The position numbers and the translations under genes were made by a program. The notes under the pieces are model-generated. The model saw only the letters and a list, made by a program, of their open reading frames with translations. It was not told the origin of the DNA and searched no databases. Of a DNA stretch of 11,465 nt, positions 6,420 through 11,465 are shown piece by piece; position 1 is the first letter of the stretch; each line of letters starts with the position of its first letter. Where the stretch lies: positions 1 through 11,465 of the forward strand of contig JAFAUA010000127.1 in the NCBI GenBank assembly GCA_019243595.1. Direction: 5' to 3'. The stretch comes from Acidimicrobiia bacterium (GTDB lineage Bacteria; Actinomycetota; Acidimicrobiia; Acidimicrobiales; AC-14).

Positions 6420-7489
6420 CCGACGCGGCCGGCGCCGACGAGGTCGGTAGTGCGCATCGGAACCTCACGGACGCTGGCGCCTGTGTGCGGAGCCTCGATC
6501 ATCATCCCGCCGCCGGAGTACATGGCGACGTGGTGAATGTCGGAGTAATAGAAGAGCAGGTCGCCCGGCTGCAGCTGCGAAAGCGAGATGTGGGTCGACC
6601 CCGCGTACTGCGACTGCGACGAGTGCGGGAGCGACACCCCGCCATGGGCCCATGCCCACATCGTCAGACCCGAACAGTCGAACTCGTTCGGACCGGCGGC
6701 GCCGTACACATAGGGGTCACCGATGACGGAGCGGGCCGCGGCCACCGCGGCGGCCGCGCCGTGGCCCATCGGCGGCGGCGGACCCGCAGGGATCGCGGGG
6801 CCCTTGGGCTTGAGCGACGCGGCGTGGGCGAGGGCGGCCTGGGCCCGGCGCTGGGCGTCGGCGGCCGCTGCAGCCTGCTGCTGGGCGAGAAGGGCGGCGA
6901 GGTCGCCCTTGACCTTGGACAGGATCGCTTGCTGCTGGGCGACGGCGGCGTCGATGGCGGCCTTCTCAGAGGCGAGGGAGGCGGCCGCGTTCTTGGCGCT
7001 GTCGGCGGCGTTCTTCAACTCGGCCTGGTGGGCCTGGAGGTCCTGGCGGGCGGCGCGCAGAGCGTCGAGGGCCGAGGTCTGATCGGCAGACGCCGCTTCG
7101 ACATAGGTCTTGCGGACGGCCAGATCTGTGCCGTTGCTCTTCACGAGCTGCTCGATCATGCTCGTGTTGCCGCCGTGCATGTAGGCGTTGACGGCCGCCT
7201 GGGACATCTGGCCCTTGATCTGGTCGAAGCGCGCGTTGGCCGCGGCGAGGTCGGCTTGGGCCTTGGTGTACCCGGCCTGCGTCGACGCCACGGCCATCTG
7301 GGCGCGGTTGTATTGCTCGTCAAGCTGGCTGATCTTGTTGCCTTGCGCATCCAGTTGAGCCTGGATCTGCGCTGCCTGAGCTTGCTTGTCTTGGATCGGA
7401 CTTGCAGCAGCGGACGCCGCGCCGAGAAGAGCGAGAACTAATGAAATCCCGACGAGCACGCCGAGCCGCCGTTGGTTCCGTGGGGTCAA
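6416..7489 (-). CDS. NlpC/P60 (C40) peptidoglycan endopeptidase with N-terminal coiled coil
   Basis: This 357-residue secreted cell-wall hydrolase has a Sec signal peptide (basic RNQRR, hydrophobic core 10-24, likely cleavage near ASAAAS, about 27-30). A long Ala/Gln-rich coiled coil (about 33-215) of the CwlO/PcsB/RipA type follows, then a Pro/Gly hinge (228-243) and a C-terminal NlpC/P60 domain (about 245-357). The catalytic Cys272 lies in DCSGL, His320 in HHVAMY and the third residue His335 in APHTG. It should cut gamma-D-glutamyl-diamino acid bonds in peptide stems during division or growth. In relatives the coiled coil is autoinhibitory and often controlled by FtsEX; no ftsEX is seen here. 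The TTG start at 7489 is fixed by GGAGG (minus strand, 7501-7497) 7 nt upstream. The stop overlaps the permease stop. Confidence 0.95.
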   Translation of the reverse strand: MTPRNQRRLGVLVGISLVLALLGAASAAASPIQDKQAQAAQIQAQLDAQGNKISQLDEQYNRAQMAVASTQAGYTKAQADLAAANARFDQIKGQMSQAAVNAYMHGGNTSMIEQLVKSNGTDLAVRKTYVEAASADQTSALDALRAARQDLQAHQAELKNAADSAKNAAASLASEKAAIDAAVAQQQAILSKVKGDLAALLAQQQAAAAADAQRRAQAALAHAASLKPKGPAIPAGPPPPMGHGAAAAVAAARSVIGDPYVYGAAGPNEFDCSGLTMWAWAHGGVSLPHSSQSQYAGSTHISLSQLQPGDLLFYYSDIHHVAMYSGGGMMIEAPHTGASVREVPMRTTDLVGAGRVG

Positions 7490-7534
7490 ACGCTGGCCTC
7501 CACTCGCCTTCGGGGGTTCTGCGGGTTCGTGTTA

Positions 7535-7559
7535 GTTGTCAACGGGGTCTTGAGACAAC
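7535..7559 (-). other. Stem-loop in the P60 gene 5' leader
   Basis: On the minus strand GTTGTC (7559-7554) and GACAAC (7540-7535) pair to form a 6-bp stem. AA/TT can extend it past a 2-nt bulge to a loop of about 7 nt. It would lie near the 5' end of a roughly 73-nt leader if the promoter at 7569-7598 is used. It could stabilise the mRNA or regulate it; neither is shown. It is not followed by a U-tract, so it is not an intrinsic terminator. Confidence 0.4.
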
Positions 7560-7568
7560 GAAGCGGTG

Positions 7569-7598
7569 ACCATAACGGGGCCCCGCCGTTCTTTTCAA
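7569..7598 (-). promoter_or_regulatory. Probable sigma70-type promoter of the P60 gene
   Basis: On the minus strand TTGAAA (7598-7593) and TATGGT (7574-7569) are separated by 18 nt. This is the best -35/-10 pair in the 207-bp intergenic region and points at the P60 gene. Transcription would begin near 7562, giving a leader of about 73 nt with the GGAGG site. The spacer contains an inverted repeat, AACGG/CCGTT (7574-7590). A second candidate -10 (TACGGT, 7628-7623) lies further upstream. Confidence 0.6.
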
Positions 7599-7622
7599 CC
7601 CGGTCGGTACCGATTTCGGTGC

Positions 7623-7690
7623 ACCGTAGCCACCCGAAGTGAGGCGCTGGGGGATGCCCCAGACCCCTGTTTCGGGCCCTGCGCTACGGT
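7623..7690. repeat. Nested inverted repeats in the fumC/P60 divergent region
   Basis: Three perfect inverted repeats are nested around one centre. The outer is ACCGTAGC (7623-7630) with GCTACGGT (7683-7690), the middle CCCGAA (7633-7638) with TTCGGG (7671-7676), and the inner CTGGGG (7647-7652) with CCCCAG (7657-7662) around a 4-base GATG loop. The outer arms each contain an outward-facing TACGGT hexamer. The right-hand one is the likely fumC -10. The inner palindrome covers roughly -50 to -35 of fumC, so it could be an operator. Function is inferred. Confidence 0.6.
7685..7690 (+). promoter_or_regulatory. -10 element of fumC
   Basis: TACGGT lies exactly 6 nt before the fumarase ATG and matches TAnnnT. 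There is no Shine-Dalgarno before the ATG, so a leaderless transcript is likely. No convincing -35 is present 16-18 nt upstream. Confidence 0.55.
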
Positions 7691-7696
7691 CCGAAT

Positions 7697-9079
7697 ATGG
7701 CCGAGGAATACAGGACTGAACGAGATTCGATGGGTGAGGTCCGAGTTCCTGCCCAGGCCAAGTGGAGCGCCCAAACGCAGAGGGCTGTCGAGAACTTTCC
7801 AATATCTGGCATGCGCAAGGAGCGCAGCCTGATCCAGGCCCTGGCCCTGATCAAGGGGGCGGCGGCCACCGTCAACGGCCGCCAGAAGACCATCGAAAAG
7901 GACATGGCCAAGGCCATCGCGGCCGCCGCGGCCGAGGTCGCCGACGGCACGTGGGACGAGCACTTCCCGATCGACATCTACCAGACGGGCTCGGGCACCT
8001 CGTCGAACATGAACGTCAACGAGGTCCTGGCCAACCTGGCGACCGAGAAGCTTGGGAACAAGGTCCACCCCAACGACCACGTCAACGCCAGCCAGTCGTC
8101 CAACGATGTCTTTCCCTCGGCCATTCACCTGGCGGCCACCAATGGCGTCGTCAACGATCTGATCCCTGCCCTCCAGCAGCTGGCAAAGGCGCTGCGCAAG
8201 AAGCAGCGCGAGTTCAAGGAAGTCGTGAAGTCCGGGCGCACCCACCTGATGGACGCCACGCCGGTCACCCTCGGCCAGGAGTTTGGCGGGTACGCGGCGG
8301 CCATCGAGCACGGCGTCGAGCGACTGGAGGCGGCGCTGCCGCGCCTGGCGGAGCTGCCGCTCGGGGGCACAGCCACCGGCACCGGCATCAACGCGCCGAA
8401 GGGCTTCGCCAAGGCCGTCATCAAGCAGTTGGCCGACGAGCTCCAATTGCCATTGACCGAGGCGCGCGACCACTTCGAGGCACAGGGGGCGCGCGACGGG
8501 CTCGTCGAGACCTCCGGCGCGCTGCGTGTCGTCGCTGTCTCTCTGGTGAAGATCTGCAACGACCTACGGTGGATGGGAAGCGGTCCCCGCGCCGGACTGG
8601 CCGAGATCCGTATCCCCGACCTGCAGCCGGGCAGCTCGATCATGCCAGGCAAGGTCAACCCGGTGATCCCCGAGGCCGTCATGCAGGTCTGCGCCCAGGT
8701 CATCGGCAACGACGCAGCCGTCGCCTTCAGCGGCGCCCTCGGCAACTTCGAGCTGAACGTGATGCTGCCGGTCATGGCCCGCAACCTGCTCGAGTCGATC
8801 CGCATCCTGTCGAACGCGTCTCGGGTATTCGCCACCAAGTGCATTGCCGGCATCGAGGCCGACGCCGAGCGCTGCCGTTTCTACGCCGAGTCGTCCCCGG
8901 CCATCGGCACCTCGCTGAACCCGTACATCGGGTACGAGGAAGTGGCGCGCGTCATCAAGAAGGCGATGAAGGACAACAAGACGCTGCGCGAGGTCATCCT
9001 CGAAGAAGGACTCATGGACGAGGCCGACGTCGACCGCGCCCTCGACGTCGAGGCAATGACGAAGGGCGGAATTCTCTAG
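7697..9079 (+). CDS. fumC: Class II fumarate hydratase
   Basis: This complete 460-residue class II fumarase interconverts fumarate and L-malate in the TCA cycle in the cytoplasm, without an iron-sulfur cluster. The N-terminus [14 protein letters not shown] (5-18) is typical of Fum[11 protein letters not shown] (97-106) and [10 protein letters not shown] (128-137) form substrate-binding loops. [10 protein letters not shown] (180-189) holds the catalytic-region His183, and [11 protein letters not shown] (312-322) is the superfamily signature with the mobile-loop serine. The length matches the usual 460-470. Aspartase, argininosuccinate lyase and adenylosuccinate lyase share the fold, but the N-terminus and HLMDATP favour fumarase. 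The ATG is preceded by TACGGT at 6 nt and no Shine-Dalgarno, suggesting a leaderless message. It stands alone on its strand and ends 2 bp from the convergent thioredoxin-like gene. Confidence 0.97.
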   Translation: MAEEYRTERDSMGEVRVPAQAKWSAQTQRAVENFPISGMRKERSLIQALALIKGAAATVNGRQKTIEKDMAKAIAAAAAEVADGTWDEHFPIDIYQTGSGTSSNMNVNEVLANLATEKLGNKVHPNDHVNASQSSNDVFPSAIHLAATNGVVNDLIPALQQLAKALRKKQREFKEVVKSGRTHLMDATPVTLGQEFGGYAAAIEHGVERLEAALPRLAELPLGGTATGTGINAPKGFAKAVIKQLADELQLPLTEARDHFEAQGARDGLVETSGALRVVAVSLVKICNDLRWMGSGPRAGLAEIRIPDLQPGSSIMPGKVNPVIPEAVMQVCAQVIGNDAAVAFSGALGNFELNVMLPVMARNLLESIRILSNASRVFATKCIAGIEADAERCRFYAESSPAIGTSLNPYIGYEEVARVIKKAMKDNKTLREVILEEGLMDEADVDRALDVEAMTKGGIL

Positions 9080-9081
9080 CG

Positions 9082-9576
9082 CTACGCGAGTGCGCGGAGG
9101 GGGGCGCCGTCGAACGGCGCTGGGTCGGTGGGCCAGGGGATCGGCGGCTGGGTCCACTTGAGGACGCGGGAAAGCTCGTCGGTGAGCTTTCGCCAGCCGG
9201 CGGGGTCCCATCCCTCCGTGGCGTTGGCGATCGAGCCGTCGACGCCGAGATGGACGATCGCCGGGAGCGTCGCCAGGCCGAAGGCCTTGATGGCTGTGTA
9301 GTCGGGGTCGATGAACGTCAGCACTTCGTCGGCCAGCGGGCCGAGGAACTTGCGGGTGTCCGCGGCGTCGCCTGCGACCAGCCAGGCGACCCGGCAGTCG
9401 GCCTCGTCGTAGGTGTCGAATACCCGCGTGGCGGTGTCGAGGATGCGCCGGCTTCGCTCGTTCGAGGGGTCGAGGGCCACGAAGACCAGGTGGAACATGC
9501 TGATCCACGCGTTGACCGAGCGCCCCGGTCCGTTGATGGGGGTCAGCGTCAGGTCGAGCGGTGGGTTGTTTGCCAC
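9082..9576 (-). CDS. Thioredoxin-fold protein lacking the CXXC motif
   Basis: The predicted protein has 164 residues from GTG 9576. Residues 24-36 (WISMFHLVFVALD) look like the first strand of a thioredoxin/TlpA-like fold. WLVAGDAAD (65-73) and FIDPDYTAIKAFGL (88-101) follow. TLPAIVHLGVDG (103-114) has the expected cis-proline (Pro105) and the strand after it. There is no CXXC and only one cysteine (Cys61), so it cannot act as an ordinary dithiol oxidoreductase. There is no signal peptide, so it is probably cytoplasmic. The frame is open upstream to 9663, but that extension would overlap the divergent gene's start and does not fit the fold. TATCTT on the minus strand (9591-9586) 9 nt before the GTG and no Shine-Dalgarno suggest a leaderless transcript. 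The fold call is moderate; the role is unknown. Confidence 0.75.
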   Translation of the reverse strand: MANNPPLDLTLTPINGPGRSVNAWISMFHLVFVALDPSNERSRRILDTATRVFDTYDEADCRVAWLVAGDAADTRKFLGPLADEVLTFIDPDYTAIKAFGLATLPAIVHLGVDGSIANATEGWDPAGWRKLTDELSRVLKWTQPPIPWPTDPAPFDGAPLRALA

Positions 9577-9609
9577 GGCGCCGGAAAGATAGCGGGGTAA
9601 CTTCCGCGC
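9577..9609. promoter_or_regulatory. Compact divergent promoter with two outward -10 hexamers
   Basis: The 33-bp gap holds TATCTT on the minus strand (9591-9586), 9 nt before the thioredoxin-like GTG, and TAACTT on the plus strand (9598-9603), exactly 6 nt before ATG 9610. Neither gene has a Shine-Dalgarno. The design repeats that at 3302-3337. The hexamers are seen directly; leaderless transcription is inferred. Confidence 0.5.
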
Positions 9610-10143
9610 ATGCTCTTCGCAGCCGTCAACAGCACCGCGTTCAAGCTCGTTCTGACCCTGCACCTGCTATCGGTAGTGATCGGCTTCGGCGGGATATTCA
9701 TCGTCGGCTTCGTGGGCGCTGCGTCCCAGCGCTACGAGGGCCGTGAGGGCCAGGCGATCTTCGATACATCGCAAAGCCTGGGGAAGGTCGCGGAGTACTT
9801 CATCTACGCGGTACCCGTGTTCGGCATCGCCCTCCTGTTCATCAGCACGACCAACGGGAACCACGTGTACTGGTGGGACCAGGGGTGGGTGTCGGCCGCC
9901 CTGCTCATCTACATCGCGACGCTCGGGTTCGTGCATGCCGTGCACCTGCCGAACTTGCGGCGTATGGGCGCCCTGATGGCGGAGCTCAACGCCGGCGGTC
10001 CGCCGCCCGCCGGCGCATCGGGTCCGCCTCCCCAGGTCGCCGAGCTCGAGGAGCGCGGCAAGCGGGCCGGGCTCTACGGCGGTCTGGCGAACCTGGCGTG
10101 GGTCGTCGTCCTCATCCTCATGGTCTGGAAGCCGGGACTCTGA
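9610..10143 (+). CDS. DUF2269-like four-helix membrane protein
   Basis: This 177-residue integral membrane protein has four hydrophobic segments at about 13-36, 62-80, 94-113 and 156-173. The first helix contains LHLLSVVIGFGG (17-28), which resembles the conserved LHxxxxxxxxGG opening of DUF2269-type proteins. Histidines at 18, 109 and 112 lie in or near the helices and could bind a cofactor such as heme, but no such function is shown. A Pro/Gly/Ala-rich loop (about 128-142) precedes the last helix, and a charged stretch (143-152) lies just before it. The start ATG has TAACTT 6 nt upstream and no Shine-Dalgarno. The next gene begins 16 bp after its stop on the same strand. Function is unknown; the family match is by resemblance only. 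Confidence 0.75.
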   Translation: MLFAAVNSTAFKLVLTLHLLSVVIGFGGIFIVGFVGAASQRYEGREGQAIFDTSQSLGKVAEYFIYAVPVFGIALLFISTTNGNHVYWWDQGWVSAALLIYIATLGFVHAVHLPNLRRMGALMAELNAGGPPPAGASGPPPQVAELEERGKRAGLYGGLANLAWVVVLILMVWKPGL

Positions 10144-10145
10144 CC

Positions 10146-10151
10146 TAGCTT
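10146..10151 (+). promoter_or_regulatory. Possible -10 element of the eIF-2B-like gene
   Basis: TAGCTT lies in the 16-bp gap after the DUF2269-like gene, 8 nt before ATG 10160, which has no Shine-Dalgarno. It fits the TAnnnT pattern seen at other starts in this window and may give a leaderless transcript. It could also be chance. Confidence 0.35.
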
Positions 10152-10159
10152 CACAACCG

Positions 10160-10960
10160 ATGCACCCCATCGAGCGGCTGCGGATGGTTGCTCGAGCCGC
10201 GGGGGAGGGGCCCGCGCTCGTCGCCCAGGAGGCGGCTGGTGCCCTGGTGGCGTTTGGCGACGACCCCGCCGGACTCGTGACGGCATGCCGCCGCCTCGTC
10301 GATCGTCAGCCCACGAGCGGTCCCATCTGGTGGCTGGCGGCGCGTGTGCTCTGCTCGAGCGACCCGAGCACCGAGGCCTGGCGGGCCGTCGAAGAGCTGC
10401 AGGACGACCGCACGCCCGAGCAGCTGGCGGCAGCGCTGCCCGACGGTGCCGTCGTCACAGTTGTGGGCCTGGGCGAGCACGTCGGGGACGCCCTCGTCCG
10501 GCGCGGCGACCTCGAGGTGCTCCTGGTCGACAATGACACCGTCGAGCCTCACCTAATCCGCCGCCTCCAACGCACCGACACGGTGCTCGATGCCGTGCCC
10601 GCCGCTGGTGCCGCCGCCGCGGTGGCCGCGAGCGATCTCGTCCTGTTCGAGGTGAGCGCCATGGGGCCGGGCGGCATGGTGGCATCGGCGGGATCGCACG
10701 CCGCTGCGGCCGTCGCCCGCCACGCCGACTTACCGGTGTGGGCAGTTGCCGGCGTCGGCCGTGTGCTTCCGCGCCGCCTGTGGGACGCCCTCGTCGCTCG
10801 CTTGCACGAAGACGACGAGCCCTGGCTGGCGGCCGAAGAGGTCGTGCCGCCCGACCTCGTCGACAAGGTCGTCGGGCCCGACGGCGTGCAATCGGGCGCC
10901 GAGGCCGCCGCTGCGCCAACATGCCCGGTCGCACCCGAACTCCTGAAGGAGGCCGAGTAA
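10160..10960 (+). CDS. Hypothetical protein with eIF-2B-alpha/MtnA-like (NagB/RpiA-fold) domain
   Basis: This 266-residue protein has an N-terminal helical part (1-95, including ARAAGEGPALVAQEAAGAL) and a C-terminal Rossmann-like part. The stretch from about 96 to 215 resembles initiation factor 2B-alpha and methylthioribose-1-phosphate isomerase: a strand VVTVVGLGE (98-106), LEVLLVDND (118-126), then SDLVLFEVSAMGPGG (158-172), GSHAAAAVARHADLPVWAV (178-196). In the enzymes the matching segment reads like GADaI..G.v.NK.GT; the NK of that signature is missing, so isomerase activity is unlikely. Bacteria lack eIF-2, so a translation role as in eukaryotes should not be assumed. It may bind a nucleotide or sugar phosphate. 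It abuts the PPOX gene with no gap, so the two are probably co-transcribed. The family call is moderate. Confidence 0.7.
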   Translation: MHPIERLRMVARAAGEGPALVAQEAAGALVAFGDDPAGLVTACRRLVDRQPTSGPIWWLAARVLCSSDPSTEAWRAVEELQDDRTPEQLAAALPDGAVVTVVGLGEHVGDALVRRGDLEVLLVDNDTVEPHLIRRLQRTDTVLDAVPAAGAAAAVAASDLVLFEVSAMGPGGMVASAGSHAAAAVARHADLPVWAVAGVGRVLPRRLWDALVARLHEDDEPWLAAEEVVPPDLVDKVVGPDGVQSGAEAAAAPTCPVAPELLKEAE

Positions 10961-11419
10961 GTGGCCAACGTCCGCGAGATCATCAAGATGACACCTGAGG
11001 AGGTGGACACCTTCCTGCACGAGCGGCACACGATGTCGGTGGCGACCATCGGCGCCGACGGTCGTCCCCACGTGGTGGCGATGTGGTACGGCTTCCTCGA
11101 CGGCAAGCCCGCCTTCTGGACGTATGGCAAATCGCAGAAGGTGCGCAACCTCGAACGCGACAATCGCGTCAGCGTGATGATCGAAGACGGCGACACCTAT
11201 GCCACCTTGCGCGGCGTGATGCTGGCGGGGCGCGCGACAATCTACGACGACACAGAAACCGTGATGAAAGTCGGCGCGAGCGTCTACGAACGCTACAACG
11301 GCCCGCTCACCGTCGAGACGCGTCCACTCGTCGCGCAGATGGGGCGCAAGCGCGTCGCCGTGTGTATCGAAGTCGAGCGCGTGATATCGTGGGATCACCG
11401 CAAGCTTGACGGGTATTAA
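10961..11419 (+). CDS. Pyridoxamine 5'-phosphate oxidase (PPOX)-family flavin/F420-binding protein
   Basis: This 152-residue protein has the split-barrel fold of the PPOX/FDOR superfamily. MSVATIGADGRPHVVAMWYGF (25-45) gives the first two strands with the usual xGRPHVxPxWy pattern. AFWTYGKSQKVRNLERDNRVSV (51-72) contains the Lys/Arg-Asn motif that contacts the cofactor phosphate, and VMLAGRATIYDD (86-97) follows. In actinobacteria such short proteins often use F420 rather than FMN to reduce or oxidise small molecules. The cofactor and substrate cannot be decided from sequence alone. GTG 10961 follows the previous stop directly, and AAGGAGG (10946-10952) inside the end of the upstream gene is an excellent Shine-Dalgarno 8 nt away, which fixes the start. 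It is probably co-transcribed with the eIF-2B-like gene. Confidence 0.9.
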   Translation: MANVREIIKMTPEEVDTFLHERHTMSVATIGADGRPHVVAMWYGFLDGKPAFWTYGKSQKVRNLERDNRVSVMIEDGDTYATLRGVMLAGRATIYDDTETVMKVGASVYERYNGPLTVETRPLVAQMGRKRVAVCIEVERVISWDHRKLDGY

Positions 11420-11433
11420 TCCCGCGCGTCGCT

Positions 11434-11439
11434 TAAAAT
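11434..11439 (+). promoter_or_regulatory. Possible -10 element for a gene beyond the window
   Basis: TAAAAT matches TAnnnT well and lies in an A/T-richer stretch (11431-11463) after the PPOX stop. Its gene, if any, would begin past the window end. No hairpin with a U-tract is visible here, so this tail does not look like a terminator. Confidence 0.3.
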
Positions 11440-11465
11440 CTCCCGATTCTCAAGGTTTTTCGCCA

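Noticed and set aside
7537..7542. Perfect TTGACA -35 on the minus strand upstream of the P60 gene
   Set aside because: No TAnnnT hexamer lies 16-18 nt downstream; the sequence is part of the leader hairpin.
7604..7620. CGGT/ACCG palindromes (TCGGTACCGA and ACCGA-TT-TCGGT)
   Set aside because: They could be regulator sites, but short CGGT palindromes are common in high-GC DNA and I know no matching operator, so they are not listed as a feature.
7490..7696. c-di-AMP (ydaO-type) riboswitch upstream of the P60 hydrolase
   Set aside because: Actinobacterial cell-wall hydrolase genes are often preceded by this riboswitch, and the leader has a loosely similar GAACCCGCAG...AAGGCG stretch. The diagnostic core (GGGGGACCCA, GGGGUGAAU, CAGCUAACC) is not present, and the best promoter leaves only about 73 nt of leader. 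A covariance search with Rfam RF00379 would settle it.
9577..9663. N-terminal extension of the thioredoxin-like protein to 9663
   Set aside because: It would overlap the start of the divergent DUF2269-like gene and its promoter box, and the added residues do not look like a signal peptide or part of the fold.
1..11465. Defence island, mobile element, toxin-antitoxin or biosynthetic cluster
   Set aside because: I looked for transposase, integrase, nuclease, CRISPR repeats, toxin-antitoxin pairs and synthase modules on both strands and found none; the XRE gene is not next to a recognisable toxin.

Overview
This is a compact, high-GC stretch of bacterial chromosome. Its protein set suggests an actinobacterium, perhaps an acidimicrobial or related soil or water lineage: a Tat-type lipoprotein deacetylase, a CwlO/RipA-like NlpC/P60 hydrolase, a CsoR regulator, a PPOX-class flavin/F420 protein, and many GTG/TTG starts. 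That placement is inference, since there is no rRNA or other marker here. I see no tRNA, rRNA, insertion sequence, CRISPR array, prophage gene or clear intrinsic terminator.

Layout. Positions 1-306 (minus) hold the N-terminal part of an SRPBCC/polyketide-cyclase-like protein cut by the window edge. Positions 409-945 and 979-1371 (plus) encode an unidentified four-helix membrane protein and an XRE-type DNA-binding protein. Positions 1379-3301 (minus) are a two-gene unit: a TIGR00725/SLOG-like protein, then an aldehyde dehydrogenase. Positions 3338-6419 (plus) are a tight run of polysaccharide-deacetylase-like lipoprotein, SDR oxidoreductase, CsoR copper sensor and an ArsP/DUF318 permease with a C-terminal YHS domain. 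Positions 6416-7489 (minus) encode an NlpC/P60 cell-wall hydrolase. A 207-bp divergent control region separates it from class II fumarase at 7697-9079 (plus). Positions 9082-9576 (minus) encode a thioredoxin-fold protein without a CXXC motif. Positions 9610-11419 (plus) encode a DUF2269-like membrane protein, an eIF-2B-like hypothetical protein and a PPOX-family protein. The last 46 bases hold only a possible promoter hexamer.

How the parts work together. The clearest functional unit is csoR plus permease. A perfect CsoR-type operator (ATACCCC-TAG-GGGGTAT) sits just upstream of a TATAGT -10 box, the two genes overlap by GTGA, and the sensor has the Cys-His-Cys copper ligands, so a metal-induced efflux operon is well supported. 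The other genes are metabolic or envelope functions (fumarase, ALDH, SDR, peptidoglycan hydrolase, deacetylase-like protein) with no evident shared pathway.

The most notable signal is genome style rather than a new machine. Seven genes that probably begin transcripts have a TAnnnT hexamer 6-10 nt before the start codon and no Shine-Dalgarno sequence, which suggests leaderless mRNAs. Genes with a good Shine-Dalgarno are ones with a longer leader or lying inside a transcription unit. Two gene pairs diverge from gaps of only 33-36 bp. Three convergent pairs end within 7 bp of each other or overlap. I found no convincing undescribed multi-gene system. The best leads are the deacetylase-like protein lacking its catalytic aspartates, the permease-YHS fusion under CsoR control, and the symmetrical fumC/P60 control region.
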